NCBI GenBank assembly: GCA_963803115.1
Contig: CAWDLN010000018.1
Location: 186,001 to 250,000 of the forward strand
Length of the DNA stretch: 64,000 bases
Source: DATBGZ01 sp963803115
GTDB taxonomy: Bacteria; Actinomycetota; Actinomycetes; Mycobacteriales; Micromonosporaceae
Direction: 5' to 3'
Shown here: piece by piece, positions 16,822-26,419 of the stretch
Position numbering within the stretch: the first letter of the stretch is position 1
How the letters are laid out: every line of letters starts with the position of its first letter
Position numbers and translations under genes: made by a program
Notes under the pieces: generated by a model
Database searches by the model: none
The model's input: the letters and a program-made list of their open reading frames with translations, nothing else
Told to the model about the DNA's origin: nothing

Positions 16822-18239
16822 CAGGTACCCACAGTCCATCGTGGACCGCTGGGCGTGTCTTCGACGACGATGCCGGCCGCCTTGAGCTGATCGCGTACCG
16901 CGTCGGCCGCGGCCCAGTCCTTGCGGGCACGGGCGGCCGCCCGTTGGTCCAGCGCGAGCGCCACCAGCGAGTCGACCACACCACGAAGTTCGGCGGAGCC
17001 CGTATCAATCCACTGTGGAGACAGCGGGTCCAGGCCGAGAATGTCGAGCATCACCCGTACCACCGGAAGGATTTTTCCGACCGTTGCCGAATCACCCTCG
17101 GCCAGCGCGGCGTTGCCCTCTCGGACCAGGTCGTGCACGACGGCCAGCGCCTTAGACGTGTTGAGGTCGTCGTCCATGGCCTTGACGAATGCCGCACGCG
17201 GTTGAGGTGCCTTGCCCCGCCGAGGGACGGCCCCGACCATCTCGGTGGCCCGTTGCACGAAGCCCTCGAGCCGGCGGTAGGCGGCCGCCGCCTCCCGCAG
17301 CGACTCGTCGGTGTAGTCGATCACAGACCGGTAGTGCGGTGCCGAGAGGTAGTAGCGCAGCTCGACCGGGCGGATGCCCAGGGCCTCGATGGCCGGCAGA
17401 TCGATGACGTTGCCCTCGGACTTAGCCATCTTCGAACCATTGAGGTTCAGCAGACCGTGGTGTACCCAGAACCGGGCGAACGGCAGTCCCGCGGCGTGCG
17501 ATTGCGTCAGCTCGTTTTCGTGGTGCGGGAAGACGAGGTCCAGACCGCCCCCGTGAATGTCGAACTCGGGGCCGAGATAGCGCCAGCACATGGCGGAGCA
17601 CTCGATGTGCCAACCCGGCCGTCCGCGACCCCACGGCGATGGCCACTGGGCCTCCACCGGCTCATCGGCCTTGGCGCCCTTCCAGAGTGCGAAGTCGCGC
17701 GGGTCGCGCTTGGCCCGGTCGGGCCCGTCGGCGGCCGCCTGCATGTTCTCCGGCCTCTGCCCGGAGAGCTGGCCGTACGCCGGGAAGGTGCCGACGTCGA
17801 AGTAGACATCACCGGAGCCGTCGCTCGCCGGATAGGCGTGCCCGTCGGCGATCAGCTGCTCGATCAGCTCCTGCATCTCGGGCACGTGACCGGTCGCGCG
17901 CGGCTCATACGTCGGCGGGAGCACTCCGAGCCGTGCGTAGTGATCGGCCAGAATCCGCTCGTTCGCGTAGGCCAGCGACCAGAACGGCACGCCAGCCTCG
18001 CTCGACTTGATCAGGATCTTGTCGTCGATGTCGGTGATGTTGCGGATAAACGACACCCGATACCCGCCCTGCCGCAGCCATCGCGACAGTACGTCGTAGT
18101 TCACCACCGAGCGCAGGTGACCGATGTGGGGTGGCGACTGGACCGTGAGCCCACACAGATAGATCCCGACCTCACCAGGCACACGCGGGACGAAGTCCCG
18201 CACCGAGCGGGTCGCGGTGTCGTACAGGCGCAGGGTCAC
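16821..18239 (-). CDS. cysS: Cysteinyl-tRNA synthetase
   Basis: 472 residues from GTG 18239 (VTLRLYDTATRSVRDF), which matches the usual N-terminus; the ORF extends upstream only into tandem repeats. The HIGH motif is PPHIGH, the KMSKS motif is KMAKSEG, and the zinc ligands are in YLCGLTV, HIECSAMC and FPHHENE. It charges tRNA-Cys. The TVQSPPHIGH segment differs from the common TVYDxxHIGN form but is seen in the actinobacterial branch. It overlaps rlmB by one base. The GTG has only a weak ribosome-binding site. Confidence 0.93.
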   Translation of the reverse strand: MTLRLYDTATRSVRDFVPRVPGEVGIYLCGLTVQSPPHIGHLRSVVNYDVLSRWLRQGGYRVSFIRNITDIDDKILIKSSEAGVPFWSLAYANERILADHYARLGVLPPTYEPRATGHVPEMQELIEQLIADGHAYPASDGSGDVYFDVGTFPAYGQLSGQRPENMQAAADGPDRAKRDPRDFALWKGAKADEPVEAQWPSPWGRGRPGWHIECSAMCWRYLGPEFDIHGGGLDLVFPHHENELTQSHAAGLPFARFWVHHGLLNLNGSKMAKSEGNVIDLPAIEALGIRPVELRYYLSAPHYRSVIDYTDESLREAAAAYRRLEGFVQRATEMVGAVPRRGKAPQPRAAFVKAMDDDLNTSKALAVVHDLVREGNAALAEGDSATVGKILPVVRVMLDILGLDPLSPQWIDTGSAELRGVVDSLVALALDQRAAARARKDWAAADAVRDQLKAAGIVVEDTPSGPRWTVGT

Positions 18240-18265
18240 TCTGAAAGGGTATCGGTCGGCCAAAC

Positions 18266-18331
18266 GAGTTATGGAACGCGGCTGAGTTATGGAACGCGGC
18301 CGAGTTCGCGGCTGAGTTATGGAATGCGGCG
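18266..18331. repeat. 18-bp tandem repeat covering a stop codon
   Basis: Four units follow one another: 18266-18283, 18284-18301, a shortened 12-base unit at 18302-18313, and 18314-18331, consensus GAGTTATGGAACGCGGCT. The last unit contains the stop codon and final codons of the oxoamine synthase (minus strand), so its 3' end has been copied into the gap before cysS. Confidence 0.85.
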
Positions 18332-19552
18332 AAGGGTGCCGTCCTTGGCCAGGTCGGTCAGTGCCGACACGAGGTGTTCCACCTGTTCGTCCGTGTGCGC
18401 GGCGGTGACCTGGATCCGGAACCCCACCTGGTCCTTGGGCACTCCGGGGTAGGGCGCCAGCGTCACGAAGAGTCGGCGCCGCCACAGCTCGTGCGAGACG
18501 TCGACGAGGTCGTGATCTGTCGAGATCGGCAGCTCGATGATCGGTGTGTCATCGGTGTTGAGGGTGACCACACCCAACGCCCGGATGTGGTCCAGTAGCC
18601 GTTTCGACATCCGATAGAGGTCGGCTCGCATCTGCTCCCCCCGAATCGCGTTGACGTCCATGCCGGCCAGGACGCTCGCGAGCGAGGCCACCGGTGACGG
18701 GCCGGAGTACAGGTACGGCGCGGCGGTCACCTTCAGGTAGTTCTTCAGACGCGTCGGCACGGCCAGGAAGGCCAACAGCGACGAGTACGCCTTGGAGAAC
18801 CCGCCGACGAGGATCACGTCGTCGTAGGACTCGCCTTGATGTCGCACGATCGCGTTGCCGCGCGCGCCGTACGGGGATGCCTCGTCCGGCCGTCGCTCGC
18901 CGATCACGCCGAAGCCATGGGCGTCGTCGACGTAGAGGATCGCGCCGTACTCCCGGCACAGCCGGCTGTAGGCCGAAAGATCGGGCAGGTTGCCGGTCAT
19001 GCTGTTGACCCCGTCGAGGCAGACCAGCCGAGGCCCGACGGTCGATTCCTTCAGCAGATCCTCGAGCCGGTTGAGGTCACCGGAGCGGAAGCGATGCACG
19101 GTCGCACCGACCGCTCGCGCGTGCACGCAGCCGTCGTAGATCGTCTTGTGGGCCAGATTCTCGACTATGACCGTGCCGCGGCCGGCGAGGACGGGGATGA
19201 CCGAGAGGTGGATCTGACTGATCGTCGGCAGGACCAACGTATCGGGTGCCCCGAGCAGCTCGGTCAGTCGCTCTTCGATGTCGGGATACAGCCTCGGGCT
19301 GCCGAGCATCCGGGACCACCCGGGATGCGTGCCCCACTTCGCCACCTGCTCCGTAACAGCGGCGATTACGTCGGGGTCAAGATCGAGTCCGAGGTAGTTG
19401 CACGACGCCCAGTCGACGAGCCAGTGGTCCCCGATCCGGATCTCGCGGCCGCGAACCTCCTCGATGACCGCGTCCCACATGTTGGTTAGAGTGCGTAGCT
19501 CCTCGAGCTGAGCGAACCGCGGGTCCAGATAACTGGTGATGTCGGCGAGCAC
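18317..19552 (-). CDS. Alpha-oxoamine synthase-like PLP enzyme (serine palmitoyltransferase/AONS/CqsA type)
   Basis: 411 residues from GTG 19552 (GGAGGC upstream); the ORF extends further but conservation begins here. Fold-type I signatures: WASCNYLGLDLDPDV, the NLAHKTIYDGCVHAR segment, LVCLDGVNSMTG, YVDDAHGFGVIGE, and the Schiff-base lysine in GGFSKAYSS. These enzymes condense an amino acid with an acyl-CoA or acyl-ACP to give an alpha-aminoketone. Biotin, haem and sphingoid context are all absent; the neighbours are two c-di-GMP enzymes and a FIST sensor 37 bases or less apart, suggesting a lipid or signal product. Exact substrates cannot be read from sequence. Confidence 0.78.
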   Translation of the reverse strand: MLADITSYLDPRFAQLEELRTLTNMWDAVIEEVRGREIRIGDHWLVDWASCNYLGLDLDPDVIAAVTEQVAKWGTHPGWSRMLGSPRLYPDIEERLTELLGAPDTLVLPTISQIHLSVIPVLAGRGTVIVENLAHKTIYDGCVHARAVGATVHRFRSGDLNRLEDLLKESTVGPRLVCLDGVNSMTGNLPDLSAYSRLCREYGAILYVDDAHGFGVIGERRPDEASPYGARGNAIVRHQGESYDDVILVGGFSKAYSSLLAFLAVPTRLKNYLKVTAAPYLYSGPSPVASLASVLAGMDVNAIRGEQMRADLYRMSKRLLDHIRALGVVTLNTDDTPIIELPISTDHDLVDVSHELWRRRLFVTLAPYPGVPKDQVGFRIQVTAAHTDEQVEHLVSALTDLAKDGTLRRIP

Positions 19553-19589
19553 CGCGCCTCCCTTGTGCTGGCCGGATGCCGCGGTGTTA

Positions 19590-22500
19590 CTACCGGCTGC
19601 TCCGGCCCTCCCCCACTGGCATGGCGACCTCGTCGCGAAGCCAGTTGACGGCGCCAACGTAGCTCATCGGACGCGACAACAGGTAACCCTGCCCGAAACC
19701 GCACCCCACGGCCGACAGAACATCGAGTTCTTCCTCTGTCTCGATGCCTTCGGCCACCACCTCGAGATTGAGCGTACGGGCTATCTGAGTGACCGCGCTG
19801 ATGATCGCGTGCTGCTCCCTCGACGAGGTGATCGTATCGACGAACGATTTGTCGAGCTTGAGCACGTCGACCGGGAGTTGACGCAGATAGCTCAACGAGG
19901 AGAAGCCGGTTCCGAAATCGTCGATGGCCACCCGGACGCCATCGGCGCGCAGTTCCGCGAGTTCAAGGTCGACCCCGCCGCCGCGCGCGAGCAGGCTTTC
20001 GGTGATCTCGAGGGTCAACCGACCGGGGGGCAGGTCCGAGTCCGCGAGTTCATCGCGCACCCGGTCGACGAAGCCGGGCGTGCGCAGCTGGCGCGCCGAG
20101 ACATTGACGCTCACGTATGGCCGATCGTCCGGACGCGCGTGCTGCCAGCCGGCGGCGGCGCGGATCGCGTGGTGCAGAACCCAATTGCCCAGCGGGACGA
20201 TCAGACCACTCTCCTCGGCCAGGTCAATGAATTCCGCCGGCGACAGGCGTCCGCGTACCGGGTGGTCCCAGCGCACGAGCGCCTCGAAGCCCGCGGTGCG
20301 GCCGGTCGGCAATGCCACGATCGGCTGGAATTCGAGCACGAAATCGCCTGAAGCCACCGCTCGCTCCAGGTCGTTGCGTAGTCGAAGCCGGTCAACCACC
20401 GTCGTGTGCAGGGACGCCTCGTACTGCAGCGACCGCCCCTTGCCCGCCGCCTTCGCCACGGATACGGCGAGGTCGGCCTGGCGCAGCAGCTCCTGCGAAT
20501 CGGTCGTCTGGGCGGTCATCGCCACACCGACGCTGGCAGCGACCGTCACGGCGCCCTGGCTGAGCACGAACGGCTCGTTGAAGCACGCCATCACGGTGCC
20601 GACCGCCCGCTGCACCTCCGCGTCCGACGTGACTCCACTGATGCATGCGGCGAACTCGTCGCCCCCGAGCCGGGACACAGTCCACTCGCCGCCATTGGCC
20701 GGCACGATCGTCCCCAGCTCGCGCAGCGCAACAGTCAGCCGCAGACCCACCATGGCGAGCAGTTCGTCGCCGGCCGTGTGGCCCATGGTGTTGTTGACCA
20801 TCTTGAAGTCGTCCAGCTCGGTCACGATCACGCCAGCGCGGCAGCCGTTGCGCACGGCCCCGTCGATGGCGCGTTTGGCGGCGAGCATGAAGACTTCCCG
20901 GTTGGGCAGCCCGGTCAGCGCGTCGTAGGTTGCCCGACGGTAGAGCTCGTCCTGCATTCGCCGGCTCTCGGTCACATCCCGCAACGTGACGACGAGACCG
21001 TCCACAGTGGGCTCTCCGCGTAGGTCGCGACAGGAGGCCTCGACGAGGGCCTCGCCGGCGCTGGGCCGGCGCACGTGCCAGTCATCAGCACGGCGGTCCG
21101 GCTCGCCGGCGCGGACCCGGTCCAGCCGACGGCGGACTTCGCCAATGCTGATCGTCTCGACGAGGTGCGGCAGCGCGGCCCCGGTCAGGTCGGTGGTTTC
21201 GAACAGGCTAGCCGCGGAGGGACTGGCGTAGCGGACCCGGTCGGCAAGGTCGAGGATCAGGATAACGTCGGTGGTGTTGAGCACGAGGGTGCGGAAGTAC
21301 GCTTCGCTGTTGCGCCGGTCCACCTCGGCGTTCAGCGCGATCCGGTTCAGGGTCTGTCCTACCTGCCCGGCGAGGACCTGGGCCGACTCCTGGAGTGCGA
21401 CCAGCGCGGTCTCCTCCGCATTGATGTACAGGGTGCCGGCGCGTCCCCGCTCGGTCGGCAGTGGCGCTCGCAGCGTTACCTCGAACTCACCCAATCGATG
21501 TTGCACCTCGGGCGGCAAGGTCGTGGTGTAGACCATCGCGGTGGCAGGCTCGACCGGTTCCGTCCCCCGGGAGGCGATCGAGCCGGACCGGCCGTCGCCG
21601 GCCGGTTCGGCGATGTCCAGCTCCACGCGGTGCGCGCGGCCCGGTGGAAGGAGCCGGGACACCGCCTCAGTGACCACTGTGGACACCCCAGCCGTGTCGG
21701 TTGTCGATAGCAGCGCCGCACCGGCCCCGCGTAGCGCGCGCTCCCGTTCGGCTGACGCGCGCTGGATCCGCACCGCCCGGCCCAAACGGACCAGCACCAG
21801 CACCGAGAGCACGGCCGAGAGCACGGCGATGATGAGGCCGTCGTGGACGTCGCCGGTCAGCACCTCGATCAGCAGGACGGCCGGGGCGATGAGACAGGAC
21901 AGACCCAGCAGGATCAGCCGGCGCACCCGCTCGTCTCGGCGAGGGAGCACCTTGGGCTCGGTGAGCTCTCTCATGGACGGATGCAGTGCGGCCGCGCCCC
22001 AGCAGACGTAGAAGGCGATCCAACCGAGATCGACCGGAGTGCCCACCCGCCAGGTCCCGTTGAGCTGGATGACCCCGTACGCAATGTCGGCGACGAGCAG
22101 CCCAACGCCGCCGACGGCGAGCAGCCGCAGCGCCGGCGTGGCGCGCATCGAGGCCACCAGGCTGGCCCCAACCGCGAGACCAAGGATGTCGCCGAGTGGA
22201 TAAGCGATGGAGATCGCCTTCTCCAGTCCGGTCAGATCAGGGTTCTCGACATACGGCCCGATCAGGTAGACCCACGACAAGAGCAGGACACCGGTGGTCA
22301 GAGTCAGCGCGTCAAGCACGCCGGCCGCGTCCCGGCGCACCACGCCGAGCCGGTAGAGCCACGCCATGCCCGATGCCACCAGCAGGTACATGGTCAGGTA
22401 GAACAGGTCGGCCAGCGAGGGGAACGGATCCGGCTGGTGAAAGGCGCGCACGAGAAGATCGGCAGTGAGGTCACCCGCGACCAGGCAGGTCACCGCACCG

Positions 22501-22685
22501 GCGAGCAGGAACCACGGCCCGGCGCGCCGCGGCTTATTGCGCCAGACGCCAACCAAGATGACCACCGCACTGGTGACTCCGATGGCGGTCCAGATGAAGA
22601 CGTGCTGGTTAGGCAGCGAGAAGTTCGCCACCGCCAGGAAGGCCATCCAGGCGAGGTATCCGGAGATCAGTGTGCGAGTTGACAC
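19590..22685 (-). CDS. Membrane GGDEF-EAL protein with PAS domain (c-di-GMP turnover)
   Basis: 1031 residues from GTG 22685 with GGGGGAG upstream. About ten membrane helices fill residues 5-300, then a linker/GAF-like region, a PAS domain (~460-575), GGDEF (motif 674-678, RLGGDEF) and EAL (motif 801-803). The EAL domain keeps NVSARQL, EITES, DDFGTGFSSLSYLRQLPVDVLKLDKSFV and EGIETEEEL, so phosphodiesterase activity is plausible; the GGDEF motif is canonical. The RxxD inhibitory site before GGDEF is missing. Both synthesis and breakdown are possible, with the membrane part as a sensor. It lies nine bases after the second GGDEF-EAL gene. Confidence 0.9.
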   Translation of the reverse strand: MSTRTLISGYLAWMAFLAVANFSLPNQHVFIWTAIGVTSAVVILVGVWRNKPRRAGPWFLLAGAVTCLVAGDLTADLLVRAFHQPDPFPSLADLFYLTMYLLVASGMAWLYRLGVVRRDAAGVLDALTLTTGVLLLSWVYLIGPYVENPDLTGLEKAISIAYPLGDILGLAVGASLVASMRATPALRLLAVGGVGLLVADIAYGVIQLNGTWRVGTPVDLGWIAFYVCWGAAALHPSMRELTEPKVLPRRDERVRRLILLGLSCLIAPAVLLIEVLTGDVHDGLIIAVLSAVLSVLVLVRLGRAVRIQRASAERERALRGAGAALLSTTDTAGVSTVVTEAVSRLLPPGRAHRVELDIAEPAGDGRSGSIASRGTEPVEPATAMVYTTTLPPEVQHRLGEFEVTLRAPLPTERGRAGTLYINAEETALVALQESAQVLAGQVGQTLNRIALNAEVDRRNSEAYFRTLVLNTTDVILILDLADRVRYASPSAASLFETTDLTGAALPHLVETISIGEVRRRLDRVRAGEPDRRADDWHVRRPSAGEALVEASCRDLRGEPTVDGLVVTLRDVTESRRMQDELYRRATYDALTGLPNREVFMLAAKRAIDGAVRNGCRAGVIVTELDDFKMVNNTMGHTAGDELLAMVGLRLTVALRELGTIVPANGGEWTVSRLGGDEFAACISGVTSDAEVQRAVGTVMACFNEPFVLSQGAVTVAASVGVAMTAQTTDSQELLRQADLAVSVAKAAGKGRSLQYEASLHTTVVDRLRLRNDLERAVASGDFVLEFQPIVALPTGRTAGFEALVRWDHPVRGRLSPAEFIDLAEESGLIVPLGNWVLHHAIRAAAGWQHARPDDRPYVSVNVSARQLRTPGFVDRVRDELADSDLPPGRLTLEITESLLARGGGVDLELAELRADGVRVAIDDFGTGFSSLSYLRQLPVDVLKLDKSFVDTITSSREQHAIISAVTQIARTLNLEVVAEGIETEEELDVLSAVGCGFGQGYLLSRPMSYVGAVNWLRDEVAMPVGEGRSSR

Positions 22686-22693
22686 GACTCCCC

Positions 22694-24946
22694 CTATTGA
22701 TCCTGCCCCAGACGTGCGTCCACGTATGCCAAACGGTGTTCCCGCTGCCGCAGGGCTGGGTCGGCACTGGCGAAGGTCACGATGTCGGCTGACGACATCG
22801 GCCGCGCGAGCAGAAATCCCTGGCCGATCTCGCAGCCAACCTCGAGCAGCGCCGCCACCTGATCCTCGGTCTCCACGCCCTCGGCCACGGGCGTCATCGA
22901 CAGCGCATGCGAGAGGCGGACGATCGCCTCGACGAACTCCCGTCCCTGCCACGGCGGCGCGATACTCTCCACAAAGGACGTATCGACCTTGAGGAACTCG
23001 ATCGGAAACATGCGCAGGTACGACAGGGCCGAGTAACCGGTCCCGAAGTCGTCGATGGCCAGGCGTACCCCGATCTCCCGCAGCCGCAGCATCACATCGA
23101 GCACGCCGTCGAGGTCGCCCGCCATCGTGCATTCGGTGACCTCGAGAATCAGGCGGTCGGCATCGAGCCGCGCGTCGGCGAGCACGCCCCGCACGTCGGT
23201 GAGGAACCCGGGGTCGTGCAGCTGTTGGGCCGAGATGTTGACCGTGACGCTCGGGCCGGGACGATCGTCGACAACCTCCGACCAGGCCGCGGCATGGGCG
23301 CACGCCGTCGCCAGAACTTTGAGCCCGAGGGGAACGATCAGACCGGTCTCCTCTGCCAGCGGAATGAAGTCAGCCGGCGGCACCGGGCCTCGAGTCGGGT
23401 GATCCCAACGGGCCAGGGCCTCGACGGCGTGCAGCGTCCCGTCGCGCAGGCCGACGATCGGCTGGAACGCCACCCGCACCGCCTCGGTGTCCATGGCATC
23501 GCGCAGCTCGGCCTCCGCGCCGCGATGGCGCAGCACAGTGTGCGGCTGCGGGTCGAACATGACGAGGCGGCCGCCGCCAGCGTGCTTGGCGCGGTACATG
23601 GCCGTATCGGCATTGCGCAACACATCCGCCGCCGACGAGCCGTCGCCGGCCGGCGCGACGCCGATGCTCGAGCCGATCGTGATCTGCTCCGAGCCGATCT
23701 GGTATGGCCGGCCCATGGCCGCGAGCAGTCGCTCGGCGCACCGGCGCACGCCGTCGTCGGTCTGGCTCTGGAGCAGCACCGCGAACTCGTCACCGCCGAA
23801 GCGGGCGAGCCGTTCGTCGCTTCGCAAGGATTCCCGCAACCGCCGACCGACGCGGCGCAACATCTCGTCGCCGACCGCGTGCCCGAGCGTGTCGTTGACG
23901 TGCTTGAAACCGTCCAGATCGAGGAAGAGCACGTGTACCCGACTTCCGGCGGCGAGTGCGCTCTCCAGCTGATCGAGAAAGAGCACCCGGTTGGGCAGTC
24001 CGGTCACGACGTCGCGTACGGCGTGCTGAGCGGCGAGGTGGGTGCGGGCGTCCGACAGCGCCACACTCACCTGGTCCGCGAACGTGATCAGGGCCTGCTC
24101 CTGGCTCTCGGCGAACCTGTCGCCGTATGCCGGAGAAATGACGACGAGGGCGCCGACCACTGCACCGTTCTCGCGCACCGGAGCCCCCAGCGCGGACCGC
24201 CGGCAGCGGACGACAGCGCCGTCGCACGAGTCCGGACTGCGCACGGGCTCATCGCGGCGCCATACCTCTTCGCCGACCGCGCCGCTGAACTGCAGCAGCC
24301 ACGGCTCGGGGCGGCCCGGCTCGGAAACTCCGCTGACCGACAAGGCGCTCGGGCCCACCTTGTCGAACAGGTGCAGCACCGCGTACTCCGATCCGACCAG
24401 GCTGAGCGCGCTCTGGGTCACCGCGTCGAACACCTCCGGCAGCGGCACCCGGGCGGCGATGTCGCGCTGGACCCGGGAAAGCTGCTCAAGTACCCGCTGC
24501 CGCTCGTTGAGTTCGGTGAGCACCGCGAACTGTCGCCGGGTCAGATCGAGCACCCAGGCCATTCCGCGCAGTAGCAGGAGTTCCTTCGGCATGAAGTCCT
24601 CGACGCCGAGCCGCGCGACGAGCAGCCGGTACGAGTGCTCGCCAGCCGCGAGTGCGGCGCACGCCGTGCGGCACTCGCCGAATCCGTCGAGGTACGCACC
24701 CGTTCCCTCGTCGAGCCCGGCGGCGATCAGTTGGAACAGTCGCTTGTCCTCGGCGTGGAGGCCGACGACGACGGTTGGCGCACCGTCGCCGTCGAGCAAG
24801 ATCCCGATCTCGGCGTCGAGAGATTCGAGCACTCTCTCCACTGCGGCGCGCATGGCCACGCGTTCGTCTAACTGTCCAGAAAGGACAGCCAGGAACTCGA
24901 CGAGCTGGGACGTGCCCCACGTCTGGTCGGTGCGGGCGTCGGCCAT
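22694..24946 (-). CDS. Cytosolic GAF-GGDEF-EAL protein (c-di-GMP turnover)
   Basis: 750 residues from ATG 24946, no membrane segment. Two GAF-like sensor regions (~25-140 and ~165-300) precede GGDEF (motif 384-388, RFGGDEF) and EAL (motif 509-511). Catalytic EAL residues are kept (NISAQQL, EVTEC, DDFGTGYSALSYLRMFPIEFLKVDTSFV, EGVETEDQV). The position of the inhibitory site reads RSDE instead of RxxD. It starts five bases after the FIST gene stop and ends nine bases before the membrane homologue, so three signalling genes are almost certainly co-transcribed. The two proteins share architecture and may have arisen by duplication. Confidence 0.9.
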   Translation of the reverse strand: MADARTDQTWGTSQLVEFLAVLSGQLDERVAMRAAVERVLESLDAEIGILLDGDGAPTVVVGLHAEDKRLFQLIAAGLDEGTGAYLDGFGECRTACAALAAGEHSYRLLVARLGVEDFMPKELLLLRGMAWVLDLTRRQFAVLTELNERQRVLEQLSRVQRDIAARVPLPEVFDAVTQSALSLVGSEYAVLHLFDKVGPSALSVSGVSEPGRPEPWLLQFSGAVGEEVWRRDEPVRSPDSCDGAVVRCRRSALGAPVRENGAVVGALVVISPAYGDRFAESQEQALITFADQVSVALSDARTHLAAQHAVRDVVTGLPNRVLFLDQLESALAAGSRVHVLFLDLDGFKHVNDTLGHAVGDEMLRRVGRRLRESLRSDERLARFGGDEFAVLLQSQTDDGVRRCAERLLAAMGRPYQIGSEQITIGSSIGVAPAGDGSSAADVLRNADTAMYRAKHAGGGRLVMFDPQPHTVLRHRGAEAELRDAMDTEAVRVAFQPIVGLRDGTLHAVEALARWDHPTRGPVPPADFIPLAEETGLIVPLGLKVLATACAHAAAWSEVVDDRPGPSVTVNISAQQLHDPGFLTDVRGVLADARLDADRLILEVTECTMAGDLDGVLDVMLRLREIGVRLAIDDFGTGYSALSYLRMFPIEFLKVDTSFVESIAPPWQGREFVEAIVRLSHALSMTPVAEGVETEDQVAALLEVGCEIGQGFLLARPMSSADIVTFASADPALRQREHRLAYVDARLGQDQ

Positions 24947-24951
24947 GGGAC

Positions 24952-26172
24952 TCAGCCGATCGCGCACGCAACGACGGTTTGATTGTGGAAGCCGTTCGCG
25001 CCCCGAACTCGAGCGATCTCCCCGTTGCCGTAGCAGCCCACGAACGCGCCGTCGCCGCAGTGGCGCCGCATCGCGGCCAGCTCGGCCCGCATGCCCTCGG
25101 ACTGCAGCACGGCCCGCCGGGCGGCGCAGTCGAAGACGAGCAGCGCCTGCGCGGGAGTCTCCCCGAGCGCGGCCACCGCTTCGGCACAGGCGATGTCGGT
25201 CGCACTGACCGTGGCGTCCACGTCGGTCGTACCGAGCCAAACCTCGGCTCCCTTTGGCACCACCGCGGCGCAGATGAGCGCCCGGGTCCGCGGGTCGGCC
25301 TGCACCACCTGCCGGATCGCGAGTTCGCCGCGCCGGGATATGGCCAGTGGTCGGGCGAGCGCGAATGCAGCGAATGCCGCTGCGTCGTCCTCGAGGCTGG
25401 CTGGGGCACCGTGCCGGGCCAGGAAGACATCGAGAGCCGGCCGGTCATCGAGCGTGTACAGCTCGTTGCCCGTGCTCGCCGTGGCCAGCATCGGCGCGCC
25501 CTGTCCCCGCCAGCCGTGGCGTACCGAGATGCCGATCGGCGCGTCGCTGCTCAACCGGGCCGCCACCACGGCGTCGCGCATGACCGTGCCGCCGTACATT
25601 TGCCAGGCTCGACCGGGCACGACACCACTGCCGGCAACCGCGCCCACCATCGGCACCGTCGCGCCGAGCTCGCCGTAGGCACCGCGGATCAACTCCTGGT
25701 GGTCTCCGGCCAGAACATCCGTGAGGACGATCGCTACGTGGTTGGCACGGTCGGGCAACGGTTGCAGCGCGGCCGCCACCTCCGCGCCCACCTCGCGTGG
25801 ACGCTGGCTCAGGTCGCGGGCGCACGCCGTGCTGACGTCCAGGTCGCCGCCGACTCCCAGGATCACGACGCCGGCATCCGGCCGCAGATGCGGCGCCGGC
25901 CCGATAAGGCCGGTGGTGCTGCAGCCGACCACGGGGATGTCGGGCACGCCGGCCGCGGTCGCCGCCGTTCCGACGGCTTCGGCGATCTCGTCGGCCGCGG
26001 ACGCGCACGGCGCGAAGACGAGCAGCAGCTTGGGGCTTCGTCCACGCAGCGCAGTCTCGGCCGCCTCGATCGCGGCCTCGCGCGGTGCGGTCGAGACGGA
26101 GTGCCCAACGCGAAACGAGCGCGCCCGGGCGTCGGTGGTCTGAACGCCCGCCACCAGGGCATCGATCGTCAT
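24952..26172 (-). CDS. FIST-domain sensory protein
   Basis: 406 residues from ATG 26172; a GTG at 26205 is in frame. FIST_N: LLLVFAPCASAADEIAEAVGTAATAAGVPDIPVVGCSTTGLIGP and HVAIVLTDVLAGDHQELIRGAYGELGATVPMVGAVAG. FIST_C: WQMYGGTVMRDAVVAARLSSDAPIGISVRHGWR, and VFDCAARRAVL ... GCYGNGEIARV near the end. FIST proteins are thought to sense small ligands, possibly amino acids, and are often linked to histidine kinases or c-di-GMP enzymes. Here it leads a run of two GGDEF-EAL genes and an oxoamine synthase. Cysteines in GCSTTG, FDCAARR and GCYGNGE could be redox or ligand sites. Confidence 0.85.
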   Translation of the reverse strand: MTIDALVAGVQTTDARARSFRVGHSVSTAPREAAIEAAETALRGRSPKLLLVFAPCASAADEIAEAVGTAATAAGVPDIPVVGCSTTGLIGPAPHLRPDAGVVILGVGGDLDVSTACARDLSQRPREVGAEVAAALQPLPDRANHVAIVLTDVLAGDHQELIRGAYGELGATVPMVGAVAGSGVVPGRAWQMYGGTVMRDAVVAARLSSDAPIGISVRHGWRGQGAPMLATASTGNELYTLDDRPALDVFLARHGAPASLEDDAAAFAAFALARPLAISRRGELAIRQVVQADPRTRALICAAVVPKGAEVWLGTTDVDATVSATDIACAEAVAALGETPAQALLVFDCAARRAVLQSEGMRAELAAMRRHCGDGAFVGCYGNGEIARVRGANGFHNQTVVACAIG

Positions 26173-26404
26173 CACCGTCACCGTCCCAGGGTCCGGTTGG
26201 AGCACTGGCGATCTCTCGCCGCCGCGGCAATGGTGGGCGCGGCATGCTGTATCTACCCGTATAGCGCGATCGACTCTTAAGCGTCAACTCAGTCAAAACG
26301 CACATAGCCCCCAGTGATCGTAGGGGCGTGTCGGGGATCGCGTGACCGACAATGCGGCAGGAAGGTGACAACGATCACGCACCCAACGAGATCGCCCCAG
26401 CTTG

Positions 26405-26419
26405 TACCGTTGATCCGTG
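26405..26419 (+). promoter_or_regulatory. Leaderless promoter of glpD (-10 TACCGT, then GTG)
   Basis: TACCGT (26405-26410) is followed by six bases (tgatcc) and the glpD GTG. The same arrangement, TACCATTGATCCGTGC, precedes the fur gene at 63902 with a single mismatch in sixteen bases. No Shine-Dalgarno is present, so transcription probably starts at the GTG. Confidence 0.55.

Noticed and set aside
16404..18452. A 682-codon open frame on the plus strand
   Set aside because: It is antisense to rlmB and cysS, whose motifs are complete; high-GC codon bias keeps the opposite strand open. Its protein shows no domain.
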